Of a DNA stretch of 64,000 nt, positions 45,938-56,005 are shown one piece after another. The position numbers and the translations under genes are program-made. The stretch is from Neopestalotiopsis rosae (lineage: Eukaryota; Ascomycota; Sordariomycetes; Amphisphaeriales; Sporocadaceae): assembly GCA_023078685.1 (NCBI GenBank), contig JALGAS010000004.1, forward strand, positions 1,984,001 through 2,048,000. The letters run 5' to 3'. Below the pieces are notes generated by a model. The model was not told where the DNA came from. It was given only the letters and a program-made list of their open reading frames with translations, and did no database searches. Positions within the stretch are counted from its first letter, which is position 1. Each line of letters starts with the position of its first letter.

Positions 45938-47378
45938 ATGGAATGGGAGCCTTACACTGAAGAAGACTCAACTGAGAGGTCAAAAAGTCAAGGCGATCGT
46001 GTTACGGCCATCGAGAAGAGTACACAGCCCGATGGCAGTGAAGTCATACCGAACGGGGGCCTAAAAGCATGGCTGCAAGTCGTCGGAACCTTTTTCGTCT
46101 TCTTCAACACATGGTATAAATGATACTCACCTGACCCTTTTGTTTATCGTGGAATCAAATGCTAATGGGTCGAGCTCTCTATTAGGGGTGTCCTGAATAC
46201 GTTCGGAGCGTACCAGACGTATTACGAAACACAAGAATTGTTTTCAGCATCGTCTTCCAGTATTTCATGGATAGGCTCCCTGCAGTCATCCTTGCTGCTT
46301 GTCCTCGGACTGGTGACGGGGCCAATGTATGATGGCGGGTACTTTCGCGTCCTTTTATACAGTGGGTCTGTACTGTTGTTGATCGGGCAAATGATGACCA
46401 GTATCTGCCACCAGTACTATCAAGTGCTGCTTGCACAAGGCATCTGCATCGGTATTGGAGTCGGTCTTATTTTCATTCCCAGTGTCGCGCTTCTCTCGAC
46501 ATACTTTAACTCCAAGCTCGCTCTGGCCAATGGTTTGGCGGCTGCTGGGAGTGGCTTGGGTAAGTAATGAAGACATCGCGATCCGCTAGTTCTTTTTCAT
46601 GCTAATATGATTGCACTTTTATACAGGCGGAATCCTATATCCAATTATGTTCCACAAGCTAAACGATCAGATCGGTTTTGGCTGGACTGTGCGAACGATT
46701 GGACTTGTCATGTTCACGACGTTACTGATTCCTATTGCCTTGTTCAGAGTTCGCGTAGTCCCTTCAAAGCAGAGGAAGCTGCTGGACGTTACCGCATTAC
46801 GTGTCCCCGCGTACCTTGCGTTTGTATTTGGAGGTTTGATCACCTTCATTTCCCTGAACATTCCCTTCTTCTACATTCAATATTTCGCCATCAGCACTGG
46901 CTTGTCCGACGATGAAGTGGGTTTCTACCTACTGTCAGTAATCACAACCGGCTCCGTGATTGGGCGAGTACTCCCAAACTTCCTTGCAAATCGCATCAAC
47001 CCTTTTTACATTGTTTCAGTCTGCACCGTCGTTTGCGGTGGATTGATGTTTGCTCTGATCGACCTCTCAAGCTTCGGTGGTATCGTGGTAATCGCTCTGC
47101 TCTATGGCTTTTTCTCGGGCGCATTCATCTCATTGACCCCAACGTGCTTCGTCAGCCTCTCCCCGGACCGAAGTCTCATTGGAACTCGTATGGGGATGGG
47201 ATATGCCATCATGACCATTGGCAATCTGGTCGGTACGCCCGCCGCGGGCGCCATTCTGCAGACGTCGGGATTCAACACAATGTGGATTTTTGGAGGGGTC
47301 ATGTCGGTCGTAGGCGGCTGTATAATGATGAGTAGTCGTGGCTTTCAAGTCAGAGAGAACTCCCCTTTGAAGGCCTGA
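45938..47378 (+). CDS. MFS monocarboxylate-type porter
   Basis: 433 residues in three exons: 45938-46113, 46186-46559 and 46627-47378 (junctions FNTW-GVLNTFGAYQ and SGLG-GILYPIM). The first ATG in frame is used; the longer open frame upstream would start at TTG. The N-terminal NGGLKAWLQVVGTFFVFFNTW is the typical first helix of fungal monocarboxylate (MCT/SLC16-like) permeases. The loop GLAAAGSGLGGILYPIMFHKL and 12 predicted helices complete the family pattern. Expected to move a carboxylate or related small organic acid across the plasma membrane. Its divergence from the aromatic monooxygenase makes an aromatic acid a reasonable guess. Confidence 0.9.
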
Positions 47379-47952
47379 TCGAGTTGATAGTATTTGTGAA
47401 GACAATATGTCTTTGATTCACTACATTTAAGTGCAAATCAAGTGATCATCGGATTGTGAAACGGCTTAGAAGGTTCATTTGATGCACTGCGACGAGGCCC
47501 ACGAACGTACAGTTGACATAGACATGCTATTGGAAGTCTTTTCTGGGATACCGGCTCCGGAGAAACAACCTAGATCCCGTGATATGTCCTGTTCGACGAG
47601 TGGAACCCGGATCTCAAGGTTGTTTGTACGCAGCCGCGAAGGTTGGCAGCTAGAGAGGTTGCTGTTAATTGCCGATTCATAGGAAGGAATTCCCAAGAAA
47701 TCCCAGAATATTGTCAGCGCCACGACTAACCTCCTCGGAAGCTGGGTCAGTTAAGAGGGAGTGCCATCTATTCGACTCCATTATTATATATTGTATTGAA
47801 GAATTTCTCTATTATTTTTCGGAATTCTTAAGTTTAGAGTGTTCTTTCGGTTTTTTTTTGGTTTTTTTTTCCCAAATATAGAAGAAAACGACCCAGCGGC
47901 GGTAGGCCGGCTGCTTCGACATGGATCCCATCATGTTGTGACGCATCAAGCA
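47379..47952. other. Intergenic, no gene seen
   Basis: 3' flank of the MFS gene and a T-rich tract at 47850-47872 followed by an AG that resembles a splice acceptor. No gene is supported. Confidence 0.35.
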
Positions 47953-48482
47953 ATGTGTTCGGATGTTCTCAACCATTGCAGGGGGGAGATTGAGGTGGAT
48001 TTCCAGGATACCGAGTATCTCATTGCATACCCGTCGGTAATCACGAATTTCGTTGGTAGAGTCATAAATACGTCAGAACCGTTGGACCAAGAAACCATGT
48101 TAATTGACATTAATTATACCTTCTTTAACACTGCCCAAGTAGCATCTCAACCAGTTCCTTTGCATATGCGAACGCTCTACTACGCAACTTTGAGGACTCA
48201 TCAAAGACACGACTTCTTCATGGTATGAAAGAACGCTCAATATGTTCCTACTTGACTACTGAAGTAACCCTGTAGGCTGTCTTGGCTATGTTGTGTCGCG
48301 CGAGCCGGCTACCGAACGAAAGGGGAGGCTTGTGTGCTGGTATGGGCCGAAGAGCTTGTCTGCTGTGGTCAATCGAAAAGAGTCGAAAAAATGTCTCTGA
48401 TTGGGCGTTGAGAATTCCCGACAGCATTGGATCTCGCGGCGAAAATCTGTGGGCTACTTTCTTTTACCGAATCTTGGCTTAG
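47953..48482 (+). CDS. Doubtful two-exon ORF
   Basis: From the ATG at 47953 an open frame runs to 48222 (ending RHDFFM). A 53-nt GTATGA..TGTAG intron would then join it to a second frame, 48276-48482, giving about 158 residues. The first exon has plausible protein-like composition (GEIEVDFQDTEYLIAYPSVI). No family is recognised, and the second exon overlaps the minus-strand frame below, so at most one of them is real in that stretch. It could be a decayed gene. Confidence 0.22.
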
Positions 48483-48920
48483 ACGGCGCGTCCGCTTGGA
48501 GGTAAAACTCCACGGGCAGCTTTCTTTCACATGATGTCGGATGAGACGGGGCTTGATGAAGTCCTCGACAGTGTATTGGAGAACACGGTCGTTGCAGATG
48601 GCCTTCTGCCACAGGTAAGCGCAGAGTTCGTTATTCCAGCCCATAACAATCCTCTCCTCAGCTCCGTCTGCGGCACGGCGTCCCATGAGCGACTGGTGAT
48701 CACTCATTTGGTCCTCTATGTTGGTGGGAATGACGGGCTCGTCTCGGCTACTCCACCCGCGACCGAACATCTTGTTGGCAAATCGTTCTAGCTGGTAATC
48801 TGTGATCTCTGTGGTAGTGAGGTCGTGGCACTTGACGGCGATGAGCAGAACTGTCCGCAAGTAGGGGTACAGGTATCTGGGCACCTTCTCCCAATTGTCG
48901 ACAACAGATACATTAGCCAT
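48369..48920 (-). CDS. Hypothetical protein, possible lineage-specific gene
   Basis: A 183-codon intronless ATG frame. The first 125 residues look protein-like (WEKVPRYLYPYLRTVLLIAV, then TTTEITDYQLERFANKMFG), with balanced hydrophobic and charged residues. The last 45 residues are Ser/Arg-rich with a doubled VKES word and may be read-through past a missed intron. No signal peptide and no known domain. Recognised as unknown. Confidence 0.4.
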   Translation of the reverse strand: MANVSVVDNWEKVPRYLYPYLRTVLLIAVKCHDLTTTEITDYQLERFANKMFGRGWSSRDEPVIPTNIEDQMSDHQSLMGRRAADGAEERIVMGWNNELCAYLWQKAICNDRVLQYTVEDFIKPRLIRHHVKESCPWSFTSKRTRRLSQDSVKESSPQIFAARSNAVGNSQRPIRDIFSTLFD

Positions 48921-49528
48921 TGTTGATCAGTGTCGGCTTAGTGATTGCCGATATGATGGCTGCTGCAGGAGCCTGACTTTGAATTTGGTGTTATTTGTGC
49001 TTGGTGGTAGCGGGAAGCTTGGTCGTCCTATTCTTATTGCAACCTTGGCTTTATATGCAATTAGGCACGCTTGTCCAGTCAGCAAAGGCTACAAAACAAT
49101 CAGTTTCTCGATTAGCAAAGCCTGAAGGGCAATCATTTCCGAGCAAGGCAACACTGGCAGAGAGACATGTATGTCAATCTCCGAAAAGAATACTACTCAG
49201 GCCAAGCTTTTCGCGCTGACAACGATCTCGATGAAACGGTTGGCTAAGGTATTATTTGCAGGGCTTTATCACAAGGCATCCGTCCGATCAATCAAGCTAC
49301 CTAGGCATGTTATGAGGCAAAATAACAAGCCATAATCAATCTCGTGGTGAGTCACCTCTTGGATTTGACTCTTCTCCATACTCATAGATGAACACAATCA
49401 CTTTAGTCTATCAACCTGCATCTTCGCGGATCCCAAAATTTCATGCATTGGCATTCTCACAAACTTGAGCGAATTCTCTCATACACTGGTCATAGGCTAC
49501 TGTAATTACATTGTCATTGCATCCTATC
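48921..49528. other. Intergenic, no gene seen
   Basis: 608 bp between the hypothetical ORF start and the stop of the PLD-fold gene, both minus strand. No supported feature. Confidence 0.4.
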
Positions 49529-52006
49529 TTAAACGCCAAACATCTCCCGATCATTGATCTTTTGCTTGACAGACCAGTACTGATCCCACCACGGCTTCTC
49601 ACTCTTCTTGGCCGGCGGCAGGCGCAGGTGGATAGTGTGCCGCTCGCCCTTCTTCTCAGCCGCCTGTTTCTTGGCCACGTGGTCGCGGACCTCGTAGTGG
49701 TCAAACATGGCGACGGCCTGGATCATGTAGGCGGTGGCGACGCGCTGGTCCTTGATGAGGAACAGGTTCTCGGCGTTCTTGGTGTCGGCCGCGACGGAGA
49801 AGTTGTGCGAGCCCGTGTAGACGCGCGCCGTGGGCTTGTCAAAGTCGATGACGACGAACTTGTGGTGCATGCGCGCGCCCGAGCCGCCCGCCGACTCCTC
49901 CTCAAAGTCCTCGGGGTACGCCACGGGCGGGTTGCCGTTCTTGCGCGCGTCCAGGCCGCCCACTGACTTGTCCGACAGGCCGTAGACCATGACGCCCTTT
50001 TGTCCCATCTTCTTTTCGATGGCGTCGCGGATGACACCCGGGGTCTCGTACAAGAAAGCCAGCGAGTAGAACAGGCTCGACTCGCAGGCCTTGATGTCGG
50101 CAGCGATGCCGTCCAGAGTACCCTCCTGCGAGCTGTGCGGCGAAAAGGTGACCTTGGCGTCAATGCCCAGGCCGAGGTCGGTCCACTGCGATGACGCCGT
50201 CTTGTAGAAGCCGTCCGTGTCGTTGGGGTGGTCCCAGTAGTTGTCAAAGGCCTCGCGGAAAACCTTGACCGGCTGCGCACCCTGGAGGGCGACCAGGTTG
50301 TTGTTCTGGACGTACAGGCCGCGCCACGAAAAGTTGGTGGATCCGCCAATGGCAATGGCCGTCTTCTTGCCGTCGATGACAAGGACCTTGTTGTGCTGCA
50401 GACTTCCCATGTGCTGGCGCTGGACATTGTCCTTGCCGGCAGTCTTGCGCAGCATGTCAGCTGCCTTGGACTCGGCGTCCTCTGGCTTGTCGTGCGAGCT
50501 CGAGTCGTCAATGATGATCTTGACGCGCTTGCCGAGCTTCTGCAGACGCTTGACAATGGCTGGCTCGTTGAAATCGTACGCTAGCATGCGAACCTCGGCC
50601 GTGGTATCCTCAATGGCCGCGTCAAGCGCGCTGAGAATGACCTCGCGTGCCTCAAAGCCCATCCAAGTCAGTGCCTTTTCTTCCATTTCGGCATTCTTGG
50701 GCTTGAAGTCAAGGCCATCATCGGCCTTCATTGGTAACAAATCTCCTACACCATCCGATCCAAACTTCTTGAGGAAGGCCTTGGAGGAGACAAAACCTCG
50801 AGTGAAGGCAATGTTCATCTTGCCGGGGTACGTCTCGGCCATGAGCTCGATAGCAACCTCTTGTTCCTCACCGTAAGTGAGACTCAGATCGCCCTCGCCT
50901 CCCTTCATGAAGACGGGCGTCACCTTGTAAATGAACTTGCCTGGGGTCTCAACGGAGAAGGGAAAGTGAACCCATCTAAATCGCTGGTGGGGCGAGTAGC
51001 GACTAGAAAAGGCATCGGGACCTTCTCTCTCTTCAGCGCCGGGAAACGTGAGGTAATTGGGAATGGAGCGCCACTCTGAGGATTGAGGCTCCCTGTACTC
51101 AATGGCAAATCCGACAAAGTCCTCGGGAGGTGTACCGTTCTTCCAGTTCATGGCCAGCATACAAGCACCCTCACCGCGGTACGCCGCAAAGCTGAAGGGA
51201 GCCTTGGAGTTCTGACCCTTGACCAGAGAATCCGGAGGTCTTTGATTACTGGCTGCAGTGAGCTGCCACTTGGGTCGCGCTGCCACCTTGGGCGCGGTGG
51301 GACTCGGGGCAGGACTCTCGGCAGGCCGCTTCTTGGAGATTCTCGGCGTCTTGGGCCTGGCCTTGGGTGACTTCTTTGCAGATGCAGGCTTGGCTGGTGC
51401 CGGCTCCTCATCTGCGCTTTCCACGTACTCCTCTTCGTCGTCCTCGAGGAACTCGTCCATTTCCTCATCTTCGGGCTCCCATGTATCTTCGGCCCGCTGT
51501 TGCTTCTTGCGACGCGGTGTCTTCTTCTTTGGCTTTGGCTCTGGCTCTGGCTCGCCCAGATCATCGCCCAGGTCATTGACCATTTCCTGCACCGCGATCT
51601 CCTCATCTTCGATTTCCTCATCTGAGGGTTGATAGGTGTCATCAGTCTTGGTTCGCTGAATGGGTTTCTTGGCCCGCTGTGTCTTCTTGCGAGGAGTAGA
51701 AGGAGATTGCTTCCTTGGAGGTGGGAGGTCATTGTTGACCATCTCCTCCACCTCAAGCTCCTCGTCCTCAATGTCCTCATCCGTCGGCTTCCAAGCCTCG
51801 TCCTCTTCATGCTTAGTCCGGCGCGTAGTCTTTTTCTGACGGGGACTGGCGGATGCCCTGGACGACTTTCCATTTTGCTTTTGCGTCTTGGGAGCGTCAT
51901 CTTCCATGTCGGCTTCCAATTGCTGGTCAGCCCTCTCTCCGGCTGCGTCCGCGGCCGTAGGCCTCCAGGCCCCGTCCTCTTCCTCCGTCCGCGACCCTCT
52001 AGCCAT
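49529..52006 (-). CDS. Phospholipase D-fold protein with acidic repeat N-terminus
   Basis: 825 residues, single exon. The start at 52006 (GACATGGC context) is preferred; an in-frame ATG at 52063 would add 19 residues, and the open frame beyond begins only at TTG. Residues 1-250 are disordered: four acidic units spaced 51-58 residues (aromatic at 14, 72, 125 and 176, as in EAWKPTDEDIEDEELEV and DTYQPSDEEIEDEEIAV), separated by Lys/Arg-rich linkers. The C-terminal part (about 430-825) contains both HxKx4D motifs of the PLD superfamily: His538-Lys540-Asp545 (HNKVLVIDG, then GGSTNFSWRG) and His714-Lys716-Asp721 (HHKFVVIDF, then TGSHNFS). Both catalytic sets are intact, so phosphodiesterase or nuclease activity is possible. 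The basic/acidic tail suggests a nuclear, nucleic-acid or chromatin partner, which is inference. Confidence 0.88.
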   Translation of the reverse strand: MARGSRTEEEDGAWRPTAADAAGERADQQLEADMEDDAPKTQKQNGKSSRASASPRQKKTTRRTKHEEDEAWKPTDEDIEDEELEVEEMVNNDLPPPRKQSPSTPRKKTQRAKKPIQRTKTDDTYQPSDEEIEDEEIAVQEMVNDLGDDLGEPEPEPKPKKKTPRRKKQQRAEDTWEPEDEEMDEFLEDDEEEYVESADEEPAPAKPASAKKSPKARPKTPRISKKRPAESPAPSPTAPKVAARPKWQLTAASNQRPPDSLVKGQNSKAPFSFAAYRGEGACMLAMNWKNGTPPEDFVGFAIEYREPQSSEWRSIPNYLTFPGAEEREGPDAFSSRYSPHQRFRWVHFPFSVETPGKFIYKVTPVFMKGGEGDLSLTYGEEQEVAIELMAETYPGKMNIAFTRGFVSSKAFLKKFGSDGVGDLLPMKADDGLDFKPKNAEMEEKALTWMGFEAREVILSALDAAIEDTTAEVRMLAYDFNEPAIVKRLQKLGKRVKIIIDDSSSHDKPEDAESKAADMLRKTAGKDNVQRQHMGSLQHNKVLVIDGKKTAIAIGGSTNFSWRGLYVQNNNLVALQGAQPVKVFREAFDNYWDHPNDTDGFYKTASSQWTDLGLGIDAKVTFSPHSSQEGTLDGIAADIKACESSLFYSLAFLYETPGVIRDAIEKKMGQKGVMVYGLSDKSVGGLDARKNGNPPVAYPEDFEEESAGGSGARMHHKFVVIDFDKPTARVYTGSHNFSVAADTKNAENLFLIKDQRVATAYMIQAVAMFDHYEVRDHVAKKQAAEKKGERHTIHLRLPPAKKSEKPWWDQYWSVKQKINDREMFGV

Positions 52007-55000
52007 GTCGTCGATTTTCCTTCGAACCTTGTCCGGGATGGGGAGGAGCTTCCAACACCACATCGAATTGATGCTGCGCCGCAGTGGGTGCTCAGTCAAT
52101 GCTGTGTTTATGAGATGACGTGAGAGCAGATATCTCAGATATGAGATATCAAGCGCCTTCTACTCTATAGCGTAGAGAGGGCTTTTTATGATGAACACGC
52201 CAAAGTGCTGTTGTCCCTCAGATCCGCAAAGTCGTGTACGAATGGTCTGGTTATTTAGAAAGTAACGAAAGGGGAGTAGAGCCAATTCACTCGAAGAGGA
52301 TTGAGCGAGTTTAAGAAAAAGACGTCACCCAAGACAAGGCGGTAAGTAAACAGCTTACAGCCCTGATTCAGGGCCCTGTGGGGGCCCTTGTTGTGGGTAT
52401 CGTGATGGATATCGGGTGGGCCGACCGCGTTTCGAACCTCGAACGTCCCCAGCGCGGAGACAACTTTGACTCCATTTCCCGATTGGCACACATATTTTTG
52501 ACCAGTCTCTTTTGCTTTTTCTTCTTCCTCGATAGTTACACACAAGACAAGAAGCCAAATTCACCAATTTTGAGCCAAAGAGGACTTGACGTAGAGGCGC
52601 GGGCGCCGTCGAGTGGTCTAGCCTAGTGATCTACGCGCCGGAGGCATGGGCCTCAATCCGGCTTGTTCGTCGCTCGCGTGTAGTGGACCCAATCAACATG
52701 GGCGATCTGTTGTGCGATGCGACAACGTGGCACTCGAGACTCCTGGCTGGTTGCAATTGTGCGTCATTGGTATCCGCGTAGCCGAGGGCAAACATGATGC
52801 AGGGACAGTCGGTAGGCTCAAGATGTTCCTCAGAAAGACCTGTATGGTTGGGATGATCATGAAAGGGTCGTGTTTGGCTGTCCGGCTCTCGGGCTTGGGG
52901 AATCAGGGGTTTAAGAACTAGCTAACGGCCAGTCGCCGCGATTCTGTGCTACGCCGCCTTGGAAAGTTGGCAAGCCACTTCAATATTATGCATCCAGGGA
53001 CCGCTCAGTCCAGCATGGGGTAGAGCCCGGGTCAGATTTTAGGTCGAAGCTCTGTTGTGTACCTCTGTGAAAATCATTTCGTGGGGACAGCGCTTATGCT
53101 ATAGATACCAGCTCAATCTAGAATCAGAACGAGTACTCTGATGATTGGTGATGCATAAAGACTTGTGGTCGACCTATCTTGTGATAATTCGTCCTCCGAC
53201 TTTTTTTTTTCCCCTTTGAGTAACTGTATGACCAACATCACTCTGGTGACGATGCATAGTCACTGGGGAGTAGTTGTGTGTGCAACTTGAGAGCTAGAAA
53301 ACAATGGCTGAAGTTTAACAAAGAGACATAATACAATTGCCATTACTCACTACTTTTGGTACCTGCATTAGTGTTGGTGGTTTCTTTTGCCTTCAGGATT
53401 TCGAATTGCTGGTTGCAGGTCCGACTATAAAAGCAACCGGCAAAAGCTAGGACCAGACGGGCCAATCCCAGTGTCGCTCTCGTCCAAATGCGGCATCTGG
53501 GGTCACTCTTACCAACCTCTGGGGAAGTCACGCACGAGGCTCGCGAGGTACGTACCAATAGGATCATAGGTGCATATATTCAAGTGCTATGACGATAGAT
53601 CTGCTGGACCTTGCTTTTGATATTGTTCTCCCCTTACTGCAAAGCCGCGTATGGCTTGAGCCCCTTTCACATCCTCACTTCAGGCCGTCGATGCAGGCTG
53701 AGAAATTGGTGACGAGATTTCTTAGTCATCTTCTGAGGTGTACATGACCTGTAAGCAAAGTTCGCGGTTGATTCTGCGTGCGACTATGGCTGAAGCGTCA
53801 AGCTCGGCTAGGGATGAGGTTACACGGCGGCTCTCAAGAGGCTTACTGCGGCTGCACAAGAAAGATCGCCGCTGTAAGTAAGCCGGCAGGCACTGCTTGA
53901 GTAACGGATCATGTGACTAATCTATCTTCCGCATCAGGGGCGTACCGTCACAATCAGATCCGGGAGGCTGCAGGAGATCATGACGAGCTGAGCATGGCTT
54001 TCGCGGGGGTTAAAATTGCAGTGAAAAAAAAAGGTGAGTTTGGTGCAAAAGCCCCACGTGGCCTTCATGTAATATTCGGCACTCCAAAACTTTTGGCGAA
54101 GGGGGGCCGGGGCCGGTCCGGATGGGCAGGCTATGCAGGGGCTGTGTTTCTTCGTACAGTAGCTCAAAACCCTGCATCATGCATCAGAATTCTTTTTCAT
54201 TCGATCAATGAGCAAGCATTCCAATCGGCATCCCCGTGGTTGCAGCACAGAAAAGAACAATTCTCAGCCAGCTGCGCGTGGCGAGTCAGCTCAGCCAACA
54301 GCTCGTGGCCAATCGTTGGGCACCATCATCCGGATTTGATGGAGCGACGACAACCAAGCAAATTGGCTCGGGGCGCCGAGTCGGCCGCCCACGTCGGCAT
54401 TCGAGCAAGCACAGCAAAACCGATTGAACGAAGAGAGCTGAAGAGCTTATATACTGTGTTTTCTCACAGCCTATGACTACGACACAGCCACATCAATCAG
54501 ACGCCGCCACTGGGAACATAGGTGACCGGTCTGGTTTCAAGACTCTATCATCTAAAGCCTGCGAAACACGAGAAATGATTTGTCAGGTTCAGCTTTGAAG
54601 ATGACTAAACATCAACTACCAAGCATCAGGCCTCCATCTGCATCGCGGGACGAAGCTCGTCCGAAATTGAGAAGCAGAAGAATAAATTGATCGAAATTTT
54701 AAAGCACTTTCGATGTTAGGTATAAATAGCTGTTGTGCCATTGCTGTTGAATGAAATGACTCAAGGATTTTTACAACCCTTGCAAACCAGCATGCAATTC
54801 CGCGTCCTCGGAATTATTATCGCACCATCTCCATTACAAGCTTCTATAAAATTGCATCTTTCTCTCCAGATCTTTTGCCACTGACATGGCGAATGCCGGA
54901 ATCGAAGGCTGTGTGGTAAGAGTCATGGGTATCTGCAGATTGGGCTAGTCAGAGGGCAATATGGATAACTGATCATCAATATATAGTATAGAAAAGAAGT

Positions 55001-55194
55001 CGTCTTTCGCACAGCGTTTATACAACTTAGTATACAATGCCACAGTAGAATGGGCATTTATATAATATGTTAACAGCCAAAGAGAGCCTCCTCTTGCTCT
55101 CGGAACTCTCTGGACCCCGTATCTTGGTTGTGCCACGTAATGCACAATAGATGACGCGTCGCCTATATGTGTTGTCCGAAGTCACCGCTTCCTT
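52007..55194. other. Gene-poor interval, 3.2 kb
   Basis: Between the PLD-fold gene and the small disordered protein gene no supported coding sequence was found. It holds the PLD promoter, a T10 tract near 53200, an A9 tract near 54026, and a weak tRNA-like segment at 52613-52660. A 160-codon ATG frame at 53994-54476 has no motif and low-complexity composition. Confidence 0.4.
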
Positions 55195-56005
55195 TCAACG
55201 TCTACCAGTCTCATTACTCCAACGCTGCCCGGATGGATCTCTGTCCTCGTGGTCTCTTCGTTTCTTTCTGTGCCGACTGCTCGACGAAGTGTCGTAGCTT
55301 GAGGACGTCTCCTTATACTTTCCTCTCTTTTCCTTCTTTTTCGGAGTCTGTTCTGGGATATATGTGCTAAATACAGTATCTGACATGCTGTCTGCTGGTC
55401 CATTCGATGATATAGGGAAGCGAGAGCCTATAGGGGGAGGTGCATCGTGGCGGTCATAAGCATCGTCTCGGTGAGCTGGATCCCTCCGTCTCGCTTCTTG
55501 CCGGTTATCATCACTATCGCTTCTGGAAAAAAAGAAAGTCAGCAACAGTCGTTACCTCATCGACGGCAGAAACTCACAGTCCATCAAAAACAGAGCCTTG
55601 TTGTGCCTGGATGGAATGATCGGTTCTCGAGGTATCAACCCGTCTGATGGAGAACTCTGGGTTGGAGGTGTCCGTTGGGGTCACCGACTGATCGAGAGTC
55701 TCTGGATATCCATGATCATCAAGAGTATGGTGCTGGCCATCGAAAGGAGGGTATGTGCCATGCGCTACTGCGGATGCACCATAGTCTGGACAGCTGTTCG
55801 AGACATAATACGCGGTAGGGGTCTCTGCAAACTGGGAGCCGAAACCAAATGACGACATGCTGAGACCTCGATGATAATCCAAGTTGGATTCCGGCACGTT
55901 GAATGGCGACGCGTCGGGGTCATCATGGTATGCGTTTCTGTTTTGGTCATCTTCGTCACCATCCGGCCCAGGCCAGCTTGGATCTGGTTCCTGGTAGCTC
56001 GACAT
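55195..56005 (-). CDS. Small disordered hydrophilic protein, unknown
   Basis: 251 residues in two exons, 55578-56005 and 55195-55522 (GTGAGT donor, pyrimidine tract and TTCCAG acceptor; junction FDGL-SDSDDNRQEARRR). The N-terminal half is acidic and rich in Asp, Pro, Tyr and Ser (start MSSYQEPDPSWPGPDGDEDD). The C-terminal half is basic and Arg/Asp/Ser-rich (RHRKKRRDHEDRD), resembling RS-type or other nuclear low-complexity tails. No domain is recognised. The well-formed intron is the main evidence that it is a gene. Further upstream exons are not excluded. Confidence 0.6.

Noticed and set aside
49723..50556. 277-codon minus frame rich in Arg/Ser/Thr
   Set aside because: Alternate-frame shadow of the PLD-fold gene.
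52006..52099. N-terminal extension of the PLD-fold protein to 52099
   Set aside because: The frame there begins at TTG; ATG at 52006 has the better context, with 52063 left as an alternative.
52421..52455. Minus-strand B-box-like GGTTCGAAAC
   Set aside because: No matching A box at the right distance and no T-arm stem.
53994..54476. 160-codon plus frame
   Set aside because: The longer version starts at GTG; the sequence is low-complexity with no domain or splice support.
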